64,000 nt of DNA, from assembly GCA_964019695.1 (NCBI GenBank), contig OZ026521.1, positions 33,887,601-33,951,600 of the forward strand, written 5' to 3'. Position numbers and translations under genes: made by a program. Under the pieces are notes generated by a model. The model saw only the letters and a program-made list of their open reading frames with translations, was not told the DNA's origin and made no database searches. Source of the stretch: Loripinus fragilis. Its lineage: Eukaryota > Mollusca > Bivalvia > Lucinida > Lucinidae. The stretch's first letter is position 1; each line of letters starts with the position of its first letter. Shown piece by piece: positions 20,206 to 30,422 of the stretch.

Positions 20206-20897
20206 TGCATAGTGAGAATATAGGTGAGAGGGTTATTGGCAGTTATCGATATCACCTCAAACTCAACTACCATAAAGATATTATTTATAGTCATGAAACA
20301 GCTTTTCAAAACCATGAAAAATTTTAGTCAATGTCATAAAGACTTATATAGAGCCAAAAGCTGACTTGCAGAAAGCTACTTGTGTCATTACAATTATAAA
20401 TTTCCATCTTTTAAGGCATTTATTCCATATTCTAAAAAAAATCTTGTGATTTATACGGCTGGATTTACTTTATACCAGATCTGTACATTGGTATCGCTGT
20501 CAATATGTTGGATCAGTTGTCATTTTTTGTAAACACCAAGTGTCCAGTTTGGCGATAGGAAACTTTAAATAACTGATAGCGACACGAATATTTAAATAAC
20601 AGAGAGGAATATAAATAAGGGTAGTCACACTATATCCGAATAAGTTACTTGGCTTTCTGTTGAAAGATAATTTACTTATTTGCCAGAAAAAGGGAAACTA
20701 TCACCCAAGGCTGTCAATCTTGGAGAATTTACTGGCTTTCAAAAGGTTTTGGTTCATATGAAAGGCATTAATTTGAGCTAAGAATATGTGTTCGCTCAGA
20801 GTATCCGAGTAAGGTACAGCAACATACACAATATATGGCATGCATTTAATTACCCTGAAAGTCATGATAGTGCATGACATGTATCCTGATTTACATA
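20206..20897. other. Non-coding stretch
   Basis: No exon recognised. The lower part of a 132-codon minus-strand frame runs through 20701-20897, but its readable upper part belongs to the LINE remnant. Confidence 0.4.
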
Positions 20898-21240
20898 ACA
20901 TCATCATCATCTTAATTTGCAGGTGCAGGGGCATCATCCACATCAATGCCCCCCTCCAGGTAGCTGGATAGCTGCACTTATAGCAGATCTCACACATGAT
21001 CTCCAAGTACATTGCATTCCTTTCTTGGGGGTTGACTGTTGTAAGCTTCCACTCATTGCAGTCATTCTCTGACAATTTCTTGTACGTCATCTTGGGCATC
21101 CTTGGCTATGTCATCGCAGGGCTCCTTCGCCCGCGTCATCCATCAACACATAATCACATGCTGTTCTGACTTCACCACTAGAATGCTCCACATGTCCATA
21201 CCAGTGAAGCCTTCTCTCTTTATATGCAAGAAAAGAGTTA
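20898..21240 (-). pseudogene. 3' end of a non-LTR LINE (endonuclease-RT type), broken
   Basis: Minus-strand reading from 21240: RRLHWYGHVEHSSGEVRTAC, after a frameshift PKMTYKKLSENDCNEWKLT and VNPQER, after another shift a stretch ending DDAPAPAN and a TAA (20912-20914). This arrangement (RRLRWyGHV..GRPKmTWk..) is the C-terminal tail of endonuclease/reverse-transcriptase LINE proteins. Immediately after the stop is a short ATG repeat (20899-20911), the simple-repeat 3' end seen in RTE-like LINEs. The copy is 5'-truncated, with at least two frameshifts, so it is dead. Family assignment (RTE-like) is by motif only. Confidence 0.78.
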
Positions 21241-21532
21241 AGAATTTCTTTCGTGTGACACGGCCATTCTAACTATCTGGTGTTATATTTGTTCTCTGGG
21301 TTTTAGATTTACTGTTCAAATAGATCAGAGATTCAGTTGTTTATTGACAGTAAACTTTTCCTTACATTACTTATATCTATATCTCGTCAAATATTAACAG
21401 GTTGAGCATTTTGACGGACAATGAAGGCTGTTAGGCTATTGCCATATACATGGCTTCTAAGACAAAGATAAGGATTTACCTGACAGCACTTCAGTGTGGG
21501 TTTCAAACAGGGATTTGGCAATGTTAAAATAT

Positions 21533-21814
21533 CAGGGATATTTCTGGGATTGACCGGAACCATTTTATGAGAAAACTATGAGTGATAAGAGTAATTTTGA
21601 TTTCATTTTTGACTGGGCCTCATGCATAAGCTATTCAAAGCTGGTATTCAATTGCTGTAAGGGTGGATATTAAGGTTTCTTGGGCCCATCATTTTTTCCA
21701 AATGGCACATCAAAATTTCAAATGGCCCATCAAAATCTTGACTTTTGCATGCAAATGAATGGGATATGGCCCATTTTCATGACCCATTCACATTCTGGAC
21801 CAGAAATATCCCTG
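21533..21814. mobile_element. hAT-like MITE, 282 bp
   Basis: Perfect 15-bp terminal repeats CAGGGATATTTCTGG / CCAGAAATATCCCTG, flanked by AAATAT (21527-21532 and 21815-21820). CAGGG ends are typical of hAT, but hAT makes 8-bp duplications and only 6 bp match here. The interior holds tandem words AAATGGCACATCAAAAT and AAATGGCCCATCAAAAT. Confidence 0.72.
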
Positions 21815-22031
21815 AAATATGTTAATATATTGCCAAATTAAGTATATGTATCATTGCACACAGTCATATGCAAAGATACTAACACATATGAATACTTGCA
21901 TATGTGAATGCAAATATGTATTTACATCACATGAAAGGTGTTAAATCCATAGGGTGTGGCTGTTAGACCAAAAGTAGTAATTAATTGTTTGTCTGCCTTG
22001 GGCTCATCAAGATAATATATGAAACCTTTAA

Positions 22032-22220
22032 CTGGTAAAGTGCTTGTCATGACTGCAACAGACGACAAATTTTGTGTTACATTTTTTTCACGATCATAAA
22101 AAATTAGGCTCGATATTATATCATGTGAACCATGTGCTAGCCTCTTATTCAATTTCTAAAAGTAAGGGACAGAATTTGAAAATGTTGCCTGCTGCAAATT
22201 TTGGGTGGCAATTTAAGGGT
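22032..22220. mobile_element. TTAA MITE, family J (copy 3, diverged)
   Basis: TTAA at 22028-22031. The words GACTGCAACAGACGACAAAT, GATATTATATCATGTGAA, TTTGAAAATGTTGCCTGCTG and GGGTGGCAATTTAAGGG follow the order of the intact copies at 43319 and 45049. The hairpin centre is eroded. Confidence 0.6.
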
Positions 22221-22820
22221 CTTTCATAACCCCAGATAAATCATACGTTTTTGTTATTTTTCGACTGAAAATGTGATGTTTTTTCTTATAATCTCCATGA
22301 AAGTTTTGAGATTAAGCTCTGTCAGCCAACAGAACTTCTCTTGGAGAAAAAATCAAACAGCAATGTGGGTATATCATTTTCAAAACACAATATTGAACGC
22401 TAAAATGTGTATTTTTGCGATCAAAAACGTCTTTTTCTCGCAATTGGAAACACACTTTTTGCTTGAAAATACAGCATTCAGGATTGGCGCCGACCCTGTG
22501 TGGCTTTGGAAGGAAGATAAAACATGACTTTTTTAGTCATGCTCATAAAGGCCTTTTTACTCTGTCATTCTTAATATTTTCTGATCAGCAAATGATACAC
22601 CAAATTAAATGTGGGTAATTTGCTTGAAGATTTTATCATAAATGTTAATGTCTGGTTGACAAAATATTTGTACTTGTTGGATTCCATTACACATACATTT
22701 AAATTGTGAAAAGAGAATGCAAGAAGACTGAGATTTTGTTTGATTCTTGATTGCTTACATACAGCCTAGTAGATCTGAGACTGTTACAAAAGGAGTGTAC
22801 TATAAAAGGAGAAATAAGCC
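22221..22820. other. Non-coding stretch
   Basis: Overlapping short frames at 22273-22618 show no domain. CATGACTTTTTTAGTCATG at about 22524-22542 is a small hairpin. Confidence 0.4.
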
Positions 22821-23023
22821 AGTGGTGGATCCAGAGGCGGTTGACTTGAACCGTCCTCCCCTTATTTTTAAATATCCTATGAAAATGAAATAATTTGGTC
22901 GCAGTGAGACCAAATTATTTCATATTCATGGGATATTTAAGAAAAATGAGATAAAACCAGCAAAGCGAGCCCCCAAAACATTTATACATATGAACCCCCT
23001 TTCCAGAAATCCTGGATCCGCCC
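22821..23023. mobile_element. GGATCCAG-ended MITE, family P (copy 1)
   Basis: Ends GTGGTGGATCCAGAGG and TCCTGGATCCGCCCC. The central hairpin AATAATTTGGTCGCAGTGAG-ACC / TTATT and the flanks AAATATCCTATGAAAATG / CATATTCATGGGATATTT are shared almost word for word with 60364-60595, including TTTATACATATGAACCCCCT. Confidence 0.8.
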
Positions 23024-23275
23024 CAATAAGCTTCTATTTTATATCACTTTCTCATTTGCCATCAAGCTGTAAACATCTGCAGGAGCTTCCGAGGTTTTAT
23101 TTCAAATTTGATTGGCTCTCTGGAAAATACCTAGGAAATGATTGACAGCTCTTATCAGCTCATTGACCATGCTGCTTATCAGCTATAGATCAGGCCAGTG
23201 GTCTTATTGCACCTGACAGTAGGTAAGCTCCACCCGCTTACTGCCTCATATAGAAGCCACTCCCCTTCTCACACC
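23024..23275. other. Non-coding stretch
   Basis: No exon or element ends recognised. Confidence 0.35.
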
Positions 23276-23457
23276 GGGTAGGCGGCAATCGAAATGTTGA
23301 TACTATTGACGAACGTAGATAAAAAAGTTAGGAACATAGTTTTCTATTGCCATTAGTCGCCCAACTGGCGACAAATGGCAATCAAAAACACTGTTTCTAG
23401 CTATTTTTTTATCTGCGTTTGTTGATTGTTAAGAACATTTTCGATTGCCGCCTACCC
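23276..23457. mobile_element. Foldback MITE, 182 bp, GGGTAGGCGGCAATCG ends
   Basis: Perfect 19-bp terminal repeats GGGTAGGCGGCAATCGAAA / TTTCGATTGCCGCCTACCC. A second dyad lies at the centre, TTGCCATTAGTCGCC / GGCGACAAATGGCAA. The arms also share GTAGATAAAAAA / TTTTTTATCTGC. No TSD is clear and no second copy is in the window. Confidence 0.8.
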
Positions 23458-23950
23458 AGTGCGCCTCTGGAGTGTCCAGGAATCATGCCTTTAGGACCCA
23501 TAGTCTCAGCTTCGTCAGTTTACCTTAGTTCCAAACTCTTTCAGACTGTGTTATCTCAGTATCTATTTAGACATGGAAGAGTAAACATATTACTGATTTG
23601 ATCACTTTTCCCTAAATTTATTGCAGCTTGTTTTAGGCATAGGATTAGTTCCTAGCTGTTATTTTCCCTCTTATAGATAAAAGTCTGCCAGGTGGTCGAG
23701 TCTTCACTAAAAGAGGTTATAAAATTTGGGAAAAGTTTAATACCAAGTGTGCTGATATGTAAAAGGTCAAATATGGTAAAATAGTTTTTCTCATGACCTA
23801 GTTGGTATTAAAAATCCCCATTTCCCACAGTGTTAATTGGAGTTATTACGGTAGATCTATGGTACATTTACCATGTATTGTAATCCTGATCAAGATATAG
23901 TGGTTTGCACCCATGACTAGTTTGCACCTCTATAATCTCTGAATGTCCAC
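23458..23950. other. Non-coding stretch
   Basis: No exon recognised. Confidence 0.4.
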
Positions 23951-23954
23951 TTAA

Positions 23955-24168
23955 CTCTTTGCATACTGGGTAATTTTTTATGATTTTTTTGTCGTCTGCT
24001 GATTTTTTCAAAATCATCTGTTTCGAAAAATTCTTTCAGGAACACTGTCAGAGTGTCAAACGGTTTGTAACCAGGTCAGGCCCAACATTCTAACAGGCCT
24101 GATCTGGGTCCAAAAGGTTTGCAAAGGTTATTGGCAGAGGACAAAATTTGCCGTTGGCAGGGAAAGAG
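23955..24168 (-). mobile_element. TTAA MITE, family G (complete)
   Basis: TTAA on both sides (23951-23954 and 24169-24172) with ends CTCTTTGCATACTGGG and GCAGGGAAAGAG. The interior has GTCGTCTGCTGATTTT, TGTCAGAGTGTCAAAC, TCAGGCCC/AGGCCTGA and TTTGCAAAGGTTATTGG. It is 214 bp and one of the cleanest TTAA-flanked copies. Confidence 0.85.
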
Positions 24169-24223
24169 TTAAAATCATTTTTCATATTTTCAATTTACTT
24201 TGTGGATTACTTGTGCTACTTAG

Positions 24224-24765
24224 CTCTTTGCATGCTGGGTAAATTTTCATGATTGTTTATGACAATCAATGGCGTAGCCAGAATCCTGAAAAAGTTACAC
24301 ACATCAGAGGGAGACTACTGAATCAAGCAGTGATTTTCTTCAATTGTGTCCCTTTTCAAAATGGGAACTTCTCTTAAAGAAAAGAATTTGCTCCCAGAGG
24401 GAGAGAATTCTTCACTGTAAGAGCAGTTCCTTATGGTATGGAAAATCACTTTTACCACAGTAGATTACATCCCTTGAATGTTACTATTTTTATTACGCAT
24501 GTGCCTAACTGCATAATGGGAGCTACGCCGATGACAATTAATGTTTTTGGAGAGACAATGAAATTTCATTAACTTGGACATATTATGAGTCAGTTGTCTG
24601 CTGATATTTTTTTATTCAAAATATATCTTTTCAAAAAAAAATTCAGGAGTACCATCAGAGTGTCAAACAGTTTAGATCCAGATCAGGCCTGGCATTTTGT
24701 TAGACCTCAGATCTAGGTCCAACCTGTTTGCAAAGGTTATTAGCAGACAGCACTTTGGTAAAGAG
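24224..24765 (-). mobile_element. TTAA MITE, family G, split by another MITE
   Basis: The right end AAAGAG/TTAA (24766-24769) is intact. The left end CTCTTTGCATGCTGGGTAAA follows a mutated TTAG. The copy is interrupted after GATTGTTTATGACAATCAAT by a separate element at 24271-24530 and resumes with GTTGTCTGCTGATATTTTTT. Confidence 0.78.
24271..24530. mobile_element. Nested MITE with GGCGTAGC ends
   Basis: Ends GGCGTAGCC and GGAGCTACGCCG. The flanks ATGACAATCAAT (24259-24270) and ATGACAATTAAT (24531-24542) match at 11 of 12 bp and behave as a target duplication. Inside, GAACTTCTCTTAAAGA and CTCCCAGAGGGAGAGAATTC form dyads. Superfamily uncertain; long duplications of this size fit MULE-like or hAT-like elements only loosely. 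Confidence 0.68.
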
Positions 24766-24769
24766 TTAA

Positions 24770-25041
24770 CCATTGATCAGAAGTGACAATTAGTACATGT
24801 ACACAAATATTTTGTGGTATCTTCCTTGATTGTTAGGCAAAATATCGATCATGAAACTTCACATGAACAGTCTGCAGATTCTCATAAAGTATAAATCATT
24901 ATTTGGTTTCTTTAAGCAGAACCAAAAGTTGAAAATATAGTCTGTATGCATACTTCAATTTTTAGGGCTACTTGAATTTAAGGTTCAAAACTTTTAGTAT
25001 ACTGCCCAGAAACATTAATGCATTCACTACAAATAAAGAAA
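24770..25041. other. Non-coding stretch
   Basis: No exon or repeat edge recognised. Confidence 0.35.
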
Positions 25042-25606
25042 AAGCTTTGAGGTGTGATTGTACTTACAATAGAAATAATCCTTGAAATAGGAGTGTCAGG
25101 TGTTTACTTAGGCTGCAGATTTCAGAGGGATGGCCCTGTCACAATTGGCTTGTTGCTTAGGATGAAATTTGCTTCAATCGAGACAAATTTAGGAGGGGGT
25201 TGGGGATTTTGGTCTATACATTCTTCTTTTTTCTCAGTCACCCTCTCTCTGGAAGGAGTCCTGGCACCATATGACTGAAATATTGTTGACTGGGACATTT
25301 AGCCTTAACTCAATCAAACAATGTTTGCTTACAATTTTCTATGATCATTTTGACACACTCAAATTATGTTCCAGCCCAACCAGCTCATTGGGTTAAACAG
25401 AAGACAAGCAGTCATAGATTTTTACCAATGAATTGAAGATCACACATTCATGATTGGTTCACACAGCAGTTTGCTCGTCACCAACATTCAAACCAGGGAT
25501 TTAGAATTATCACTTTTTACACAGCCGGATGATGAAAAATATAAAAGCTATTTGCAATATATCACATATAAATTGGCACAGTATCATGGAATTAAATATA
25601 TGAATG
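25042..25606 (+). repeat. Direct repeat D (copy 1), left of Gypsy RT remnant
   Basis: It aligns over its length with 26480-26984 (for example CTTGAAATAGGAGTGTCAGG / CTTCAAATAGGTGTGTCATT, TTTTGACACACTCAAA and AACAAGCAGTCATAGA), at roughly 75% identity by eye. Near 25280 it contains ACTGAAATATTGTTGACTGG, like the SINE tail. A third partial copy is at 41130-41234. Confidence 0.7.
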
Positions 25607-25765
25607 GAACTCCAATATCCACTTGAATGGAACTTCTTTTTTTGTAAGCTTGATGAGTGGTTTAGCTATTCCTGACAACGTAAAGATAAACCTACGGTAA
25701 TAACTAAAGAACCCAATGTAGGGCCTAACTTGGTTTACCTTGCTTGGAACTTACCAATTCCAAAT

Positions 25766-26285
25766 ACATTCTGTCTTCTTTCCATCTTCAGAGACTATGT
25801 ATCCTAAGAATTCTACCTTCTTGGAAACAGCTGACATTTTCTTGTTTCAATTTCAAACCAGCATCTTGTAATCAAAACTAAAACATCATCCAGATTTTTC
25901 ACAATATCCTCAAACATTTTTCTGCATACTATGATGTCATCTAAATATACCAAGCATGTCTCCAAATCTTTCAAATGTTGCTGGTGCAATGTACAAGCCA
26001 AATGGAAGAACATTGAATTTAAACCAGCCATTACTGCTTATGAATGCTGTTTTTGGTCTATCATGTGTGTCTAGTCCAATTTGCCAATATCCTGCATTCA
26101 TATCCAAGAAGGAGAACCATCTTGATCCTGCTAGCTGGTCCAGAGACAGATCTATCCTGGGAAGTGGATGGGCATCTTTGATAGTTACATCATTTAATCC
26201 AAGATAATCTATGCATAATCTCTTGCTGCCATCCTTCTTCTTGACTAGGACAATGGCAAAATAGCAAGAACTCTTGTAGAAATTA
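25766..26285 (-). pseudogene. Ty3/Gypsy reverse transcriptase remnant
   Basis: Reading the minus strand from 26285 gives the RT core in order: IVLVKKKDGSKRLCIDY, HPLPRID, FLDMNAGYWQI, KTAF and LPFGLYIAPATF, then after a frameshift the catalytic VYLDDIIV box (25928-25951) and KCQLFP. After a second frameshift comes VEFLGYIVSEDG, the usual LGY segment. So fingers, palm and the YxDD site survive but the frame is broken at least twice (near 25960 and 25828), with a few residues deleted between the APATF motif and YLDD. LTRs, protease, RNase H and integrase are not adjacent. Non-functional fossil. Confidence 0.88.
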
Positions 26286-26479
26286 GGGTGATAAACTTGG
26301 TAGCAATACCAGCCAATTACAGTGATATTTCAGTTTGTTTATGGGGAAAATTTCATTGAAATTAGGGTAAAATTCCAGTGAAATTACACCATAAAATTTG
26401 ATAGCAATACCTGTGAAATTTACCCTAATTATAGTTAAGTTATAGTGATATAGCATCGATATTGTGCTGACATTAATGT
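26286..26479. other. Short internal near-duplication
   Basis: GATAAACTTGGTAGCAATACC and CATAAAATTTGATAGCAATACC, each beside GTGAAATT / CATTGAAATTAGGGT words, suggest a decayed tandem duplication of about 100 bp. Confidence 0.4.
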
Positions 26480-26984
26480 GGTGTGACTGTACTTTCAATA
26501 GAAGTCCTTCAAATAGGTGTGTCATTTGTTTAAATGCTGCAGCTTTCAGAGAGATGTCCCTGTTACATTTTGCTTTTTGCATGGATCTTATTTGCTTCAC
26601 TTGAGGCAAATTTGGGTGGGGTTGGGAATTTTAGTCTATCCATTCTTTTCTCTCGATCTCCCTCTCTCTTGGAGGAGTCCTGATATTCCTGACTAAAATA
26701 TTGTTTACTGGAACTTTAGGCCTTAACTCAATCAAACAAGGTTTACTTACTTTTTTCAATGATAATTTTGACACACTCAAAGAATGGTCCAGTACAACTG
26801 TCTCATTTAGTTAGATTGTCAGAAAACAAGCAGTCATAGAATTTTACCAACCAGTCAAAGGTCACTAACTTTTAAACCAGCAGATCTATAAAAGTATTAT
26901 TTTTTTTCCACAAATATAAGAGTTATCTGCAATCTGTCTCATGAAAATTGGCTCAGTGTGACGAAATTAAAGACATGGATGATT
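26480..26984 (+). repeat. Direct repeat D (copy 2), right of Gypsy RT remnant
   Basis: Second copy of the repeat at 25042-25606, same orientation. The two bracket an 870-bp interval that contains the RT remnant. If these were LTRs they should start TG and end CA; that is not evident, so they could equally be an unrelated repeat duplicated with the interval. Confidence 0.7.
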
Positions 26985-27315
26985 TTTCCTAACCTGTGCC
27001 GTCCCAATTTTGATATGAGAAGTCTGTGAACCCTATCATCCTGGCTGCAAGATTCTCTGCTGTGATGATGTCATGATGCTTGAAGATTTATTATCAAACT
27101 TTGATGTGTGTTGCTTATTTAGTTTGTGTTTTAACGGATATTGTCTTAGCTCATGTTAGAGTGATTAAATGCTCTTTAATAATCTTTTGTTCTTTATTTT
27201 TATTTCACATCAAAAGGATATGAAATATTCATGAAAACCTATTCATGACAAAGGCATAAAAGCATAACTCTCTGCATGGTTCAGTGCCTCTTTCAAAATT
27301 AATGAATTTATTTTG
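26985..27315. other. Non-coding stretch
   Basis: No exon or element ends recognised. Confidence 0.35.
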
Positions 27316-27865
27316 AGCTGGGTCTGTAAATGTGCTGGTACAAGTTGGTGTGTGTGTCCATTGAAGACTCAGATCTGCCTATGCATCCATGGACCAAGCA
27401 GTCTGATCAGAGTCTTCGATGGGAATTATTTCATGCACGGATCCAGGAATTTTCGTCAGGGGGGGTCCAGGTCAGTCTGACAAAAAAAGCTCTGACAATG
27501 TTTTTTTTTTTTTTTTCTAGTCTGCTTATTTTACAGAGGTCAAATGGTCAATTTCAAAGAAATCTATCATTTTTCAAGGTTCCAGAGGGGGTCCAACCTT
27601 TTCCAGGGGGGGGGGGTCCAACTTTTTCCAGGGGGGGGTGGGGGGGGGTACAAAAAATTGCTTATTCCCTATAGAAACCCATATAACTTGTGATTTTTCA
27701 GGGGGGTCCGGACCCCCTGTCCCCCCCTCTGGATCCGCACTTGTATTTGGGAAACAAGGTCCATTGTTTCTTCAGGTGGAAAACTAAGACTGATCATACT
27801 TTGTTGATGCGCAGACTGATTTGAATCTTTGCTGTTTGCACATGCCAACTTGTACCTGATGCTGG
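27316..27865 (+). mobile_element. MITE family T, split by a family Q element
   Basis: The left piece (27316-27433) starts GCTGGTACAAGTTGGTGTG and reaches GCAGTCTGATCAGAGTC. The right piece (27743-27865) has GACTGATTTGAATC and ends CACATGCCAACTTGTACCTG. GGTACAAGTTGGCATGTG and its inverse are the family T ends, as at 28425-28560. The intervening 27434-27742 is a separate element. Confidence 0.6.
27434..27742. mobile_element. GGATCCAG-ended MITE, family Q (copy 1)
   Basis: Ends TGCACGGATCCAGGAATTTT and CTCTGGATCCGCACTTG. The interior is rich in GGGGGGTCC motifs and their inverse GGACCCCC, plus CTATAGAAACCCATATAACT and GTGATTTTTCAGGGGG, shared with 54740-54951. Poly-T and poly-G runs make the overlapping open frame meaningless. 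Confidence 0.75.
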
Positions 27866-27925
27866 ATAAAGGGATAACAGCTCAATTGACATGTTGAAAT
27901 TGCCATAGAAAACTACCATATTTAA

Positions 27926-28145
27926 CCCTTTACTCCATAATAACTTCTTTTGATGCCTTTGAAATAGCATGAATTTGAAAATATTATGGGAAATGGAGCA
28001 TTTGCTCTTTTAGAGCGAGTGCTCCATTTTCCATAATATTTTCAAAAGTATTCAAAATTGAACTTAAAAATTTCTACATTTTTTCAATGTTGTATAAAAA
28101 TAGCAAATGATGTCATGATCTAAAAATAGCCTATGGAGTAATGGG
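27926..28145 (+). mobile_element. TTAA MITE, family L (copy 2, complete)
   Basis: TTAA at 27922-27925 and 28146-28149. Ends CCCTTTACTCCATAATAAC and CTATGGAGTAATGGG. Internal hairpin: GAAAATATTATGGGAAATGG-AGCATTTGCTC with GAGTGCTCCATTTTCC. A copy of the family elsewhere (532-709) is in the opposite orientation. Confidence 0.85.
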
Positions 28146-28196
28146 TTAATCTATTAAGGGCACTGTTGTGTGCATGCCTTGCTTTGTCTGCTTATG

Positions 28197-28406
28197 GAGT
28201 AAAACCTGTGTAAAACGGCCACTCAAAAATAAATTGACAAAACAAAAATCTTAATGACAAATGGTAGCTTAATGAAGGTGGAACGTATTGCAGAATCCTC
28301 CCCTTGGAGCAGTCTGCAATACTTTTGACCTGCATTAAGCAATAATTGGTCTTGAAAACCAATTTGTGGTCTTTTTGAGAGTGGCCATTTCACAAAGGTT
28401 TTACTG
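28197..28406. mobile_element. Tc1/mariner-like MITE, family K (copy 3)
   Basis: Ends GAGTAAAACCTGTGTAAAAC and AAAGGTTTTACTG, TA on the right (28407-28408). The hairpin CGTATTGCAGAATCC / AGTCTGCAATACT is preserved. Confidence 0.75.
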
Positions 28407-28424
28407 TAATTGAGCCGGTATTCA

Positions 28425-28560
28425 GCATAAGGTACAAGTTGGCATGTTCAAATCAGACTCTTGGCTACCCATAGAGCGCCCATTGAGGACTGGTCCGACT
28501 TCGCAGATGTGCAGGCTGATCTGAGTGCAAGCCAACTTGTATCTTTTGCTTGGCACCAGT
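28425..28560. mobile_element. MITE family T (intact copy)
   Basis: Ends CAGCATAAGGTACAAGTTGG-CATG and GCCAACTTGTATCTTTTGCTTGG are inverted. The core GATCAGACTC..CAGGCTGATCTGAG is the same type of GATCAG dyad as in families N and G. Confidence 0.7.
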
Positions 28561-28616
28561 TTGATTAATTATCTATAGGTAAAAGATGAAGAAAGGGATG
28601 TTCTATTTGGCATTAA

Positions 28617-28801
28617 TTCTTTTTCTCCTAGAGTCATCTTCTGATATCTATTGCAAACAGTTTGGAACCAGATCAGGCCTGACAAAACATCCCGCATGAT
28701 CTGGACCCAAACTGTTTGACACTCTGACGGTATTCCTGAATTGTTTTTTCCGAAAGTGTTGATAGCAGACAACATGAATAATTTCCCAGGGGGTAAAGGG
28801 C
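28617..28801 (+). mobile_element. TTAA MITE, family G
   Basis: TTAA at 28613-28616 then TTCTTTTTCTCCTAGAG. Body: GCAAACAGTTTGGAACCAGA, TCAGGCCTGACAAAACATCC and GACACTCTGACGGTATTCC; right end CCCAGGGGGTAAAGGGCTAA with a degraded TTAA. Confidence 0.72.
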
Positions 28802-29890
28802 TAAAGCATGAATTCCATGCTCTTAATTGTTTTAGTTTTGTTCTCTTGTTTAAGGTTACTTTTCAACAATTTGAACATATTATTTGATGTTTGTTTATAA
28901 ACTTGATGCTGTTATGAAATCTAGATATACACACTACTTTCATGGACCCCTATTTGAATGTTTTTAGTCATTCTGGAAAGTCGGCCTAAATTGGAGAATC
29001 CAATCATGGCTCGGGTGTATGTAAGAAGATTATGCATGGTACTATGTACCAAAAGGCTCCATTTTGTTCGCTGGAAATGGCACAGTGAAAATTAGTTCTG
29101 TAGCATGCGGATTTCAGCCCTGCTAAAATTGATTATTCTGATTATCTGAAAAGTTTTATCAGCAGGATAAATGAAGTTTATTTTTTTTAATATCAACTTC
29201 TTTTTTGCGACTTTATTGTGGAATGTTGCAACCCATTGTTTCGCTGCAATCAAACTTGTTATTGTGATGGCATGGTTTCTGTGACATCAACGTCCATGAA
29301 AAGTAGACACTCTATGTACGGCAGAGGTTGATTCCATGGAATTGGCAAATGTGCGTGCAGATTGTATTTTTAGTATGTAATAATGTAATAAAGGTGTACC
29401 AGAATCCAACAGTAACTAGTCTATTGCGTGAAAAGTAAATATGACATAATGAGAATACTTTCTGACCATATTTATACTACCAACATCGGAATCCATATTG
29501 TATTGCATGACATTCACCAATTAGGGATTCTCTTCCCAGAGCAGTTTTTTTTAAAAATTTACCAGCAGTTGAGCATTAGATCATTTGGTAGGCGTGATCT
29601 GGCTATGTAAATTGTAGACTATAAGCAATATCTTAATCATGTACATATACTTAGCTGCATGGATCTAAATTGGCCTATACAAAAAGTGTTCAACCTGATC
29701 CGACTACAGTAGTCTGATCATCTGGTTTTGCACTATTAAATTGCTCCTCTCTGTCCAAATATATAGGGTAAATACTGGAAGTAAAAGTATTTGTCCACTG
29801 CCGCCACCTGGCAGGCTTTTAGCCTCAACTCAAACAACAACATTCCAAAATTCTTCCATTACATGAGTGGTTAGGAATGTTCTCCCCATC
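28802..29890. other. Non-coding stretch, 1.1 kb
   Basis: No repeat edge or exon recognised; a 60-codon plus-strand frame at 29428 has no known domain. One of the longer MITE-free stretches. Confidence 0.4.
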
Positions 29891-29894
29891 TTAA

Positions 29895-30087
29895 AAGCTT
29901 GTGCTCTTAGGTGGCGCCTTTTGTCATCTGTTGAAAACAGTTTGGAACCAGATCACGCCCAACAATTTGGTTCCAAACTGTCTTTCTGATAGTAATTTCC
30001 TGAAAGTCTTTTTTCTTCAAAAGGAGTTAATTTCCAAAAAAAATATCTGTAGACGAAACATGCAAAATTACCCGCATGCAAAAAGAG
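29895..30087 (+). mobile_element. TTAA MITE, family G
   Basis: TTAA (29891-29894) and TTAA (30088-30091). The body is shortened at the palindromic core: CAGTTTGGAACCAGATCACG then GGTTCCAAACTG. Ends with GTAGACGAAACATGC, ACCCGCATGCAAAAAGAG. Confidence 0.7.
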
Positions 30088-30128
30088 TTAATTTCAAAAC
30101 TGTGATAAATGAGGTTGCACTACTACTT

Positions 30129-30355
30129 GGGCCTCTTCGCGACAAACCCTGTCTTCGGGGTTTCCGATAAAGTAAGATTCAAACCAGCCTGCTCAGCTAC
30201 AGGGACTAGCTAGAAAATTGAAATTTCGCTTGCTGCAAGCTTTGATATGGTACTTTCCAAAAAGGGAATAACAGAGACGCTGATTAGACTGTGCAGGCTT
30301 GTCTGTGCCTTGTTGTCCACAAACCTCTGAAGACAGGTGTTCTCGCGATGAGGCC
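30129..30355 (-). mobile_element. MITE family N (complete)
   Basis: Ends GGGCCTCTTCGCGACAAACC and GTTCTCGCGATGAGGCCC are inverted repeats. Inside: GTCTTCGGGGTTTCCG, CAGCCTGCTCAGCTACAGGG, GATTAGACTGTGCAGG. Confidence 0.8.
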
Positions 30356-30422
30356 CACTTGATAATAGGTGACAAAGGTGAGACAACACATTCCATGTCG
30401 GGCAAACATGATAATTTTATGG

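Noticed and set aside
20701..21099. 132-codon minus-strand protein as a real gene
   Set aside because: Its first 30 residues are a frameshifted LINE tail and the rest runs through the LINE 3' end and microsatellite.
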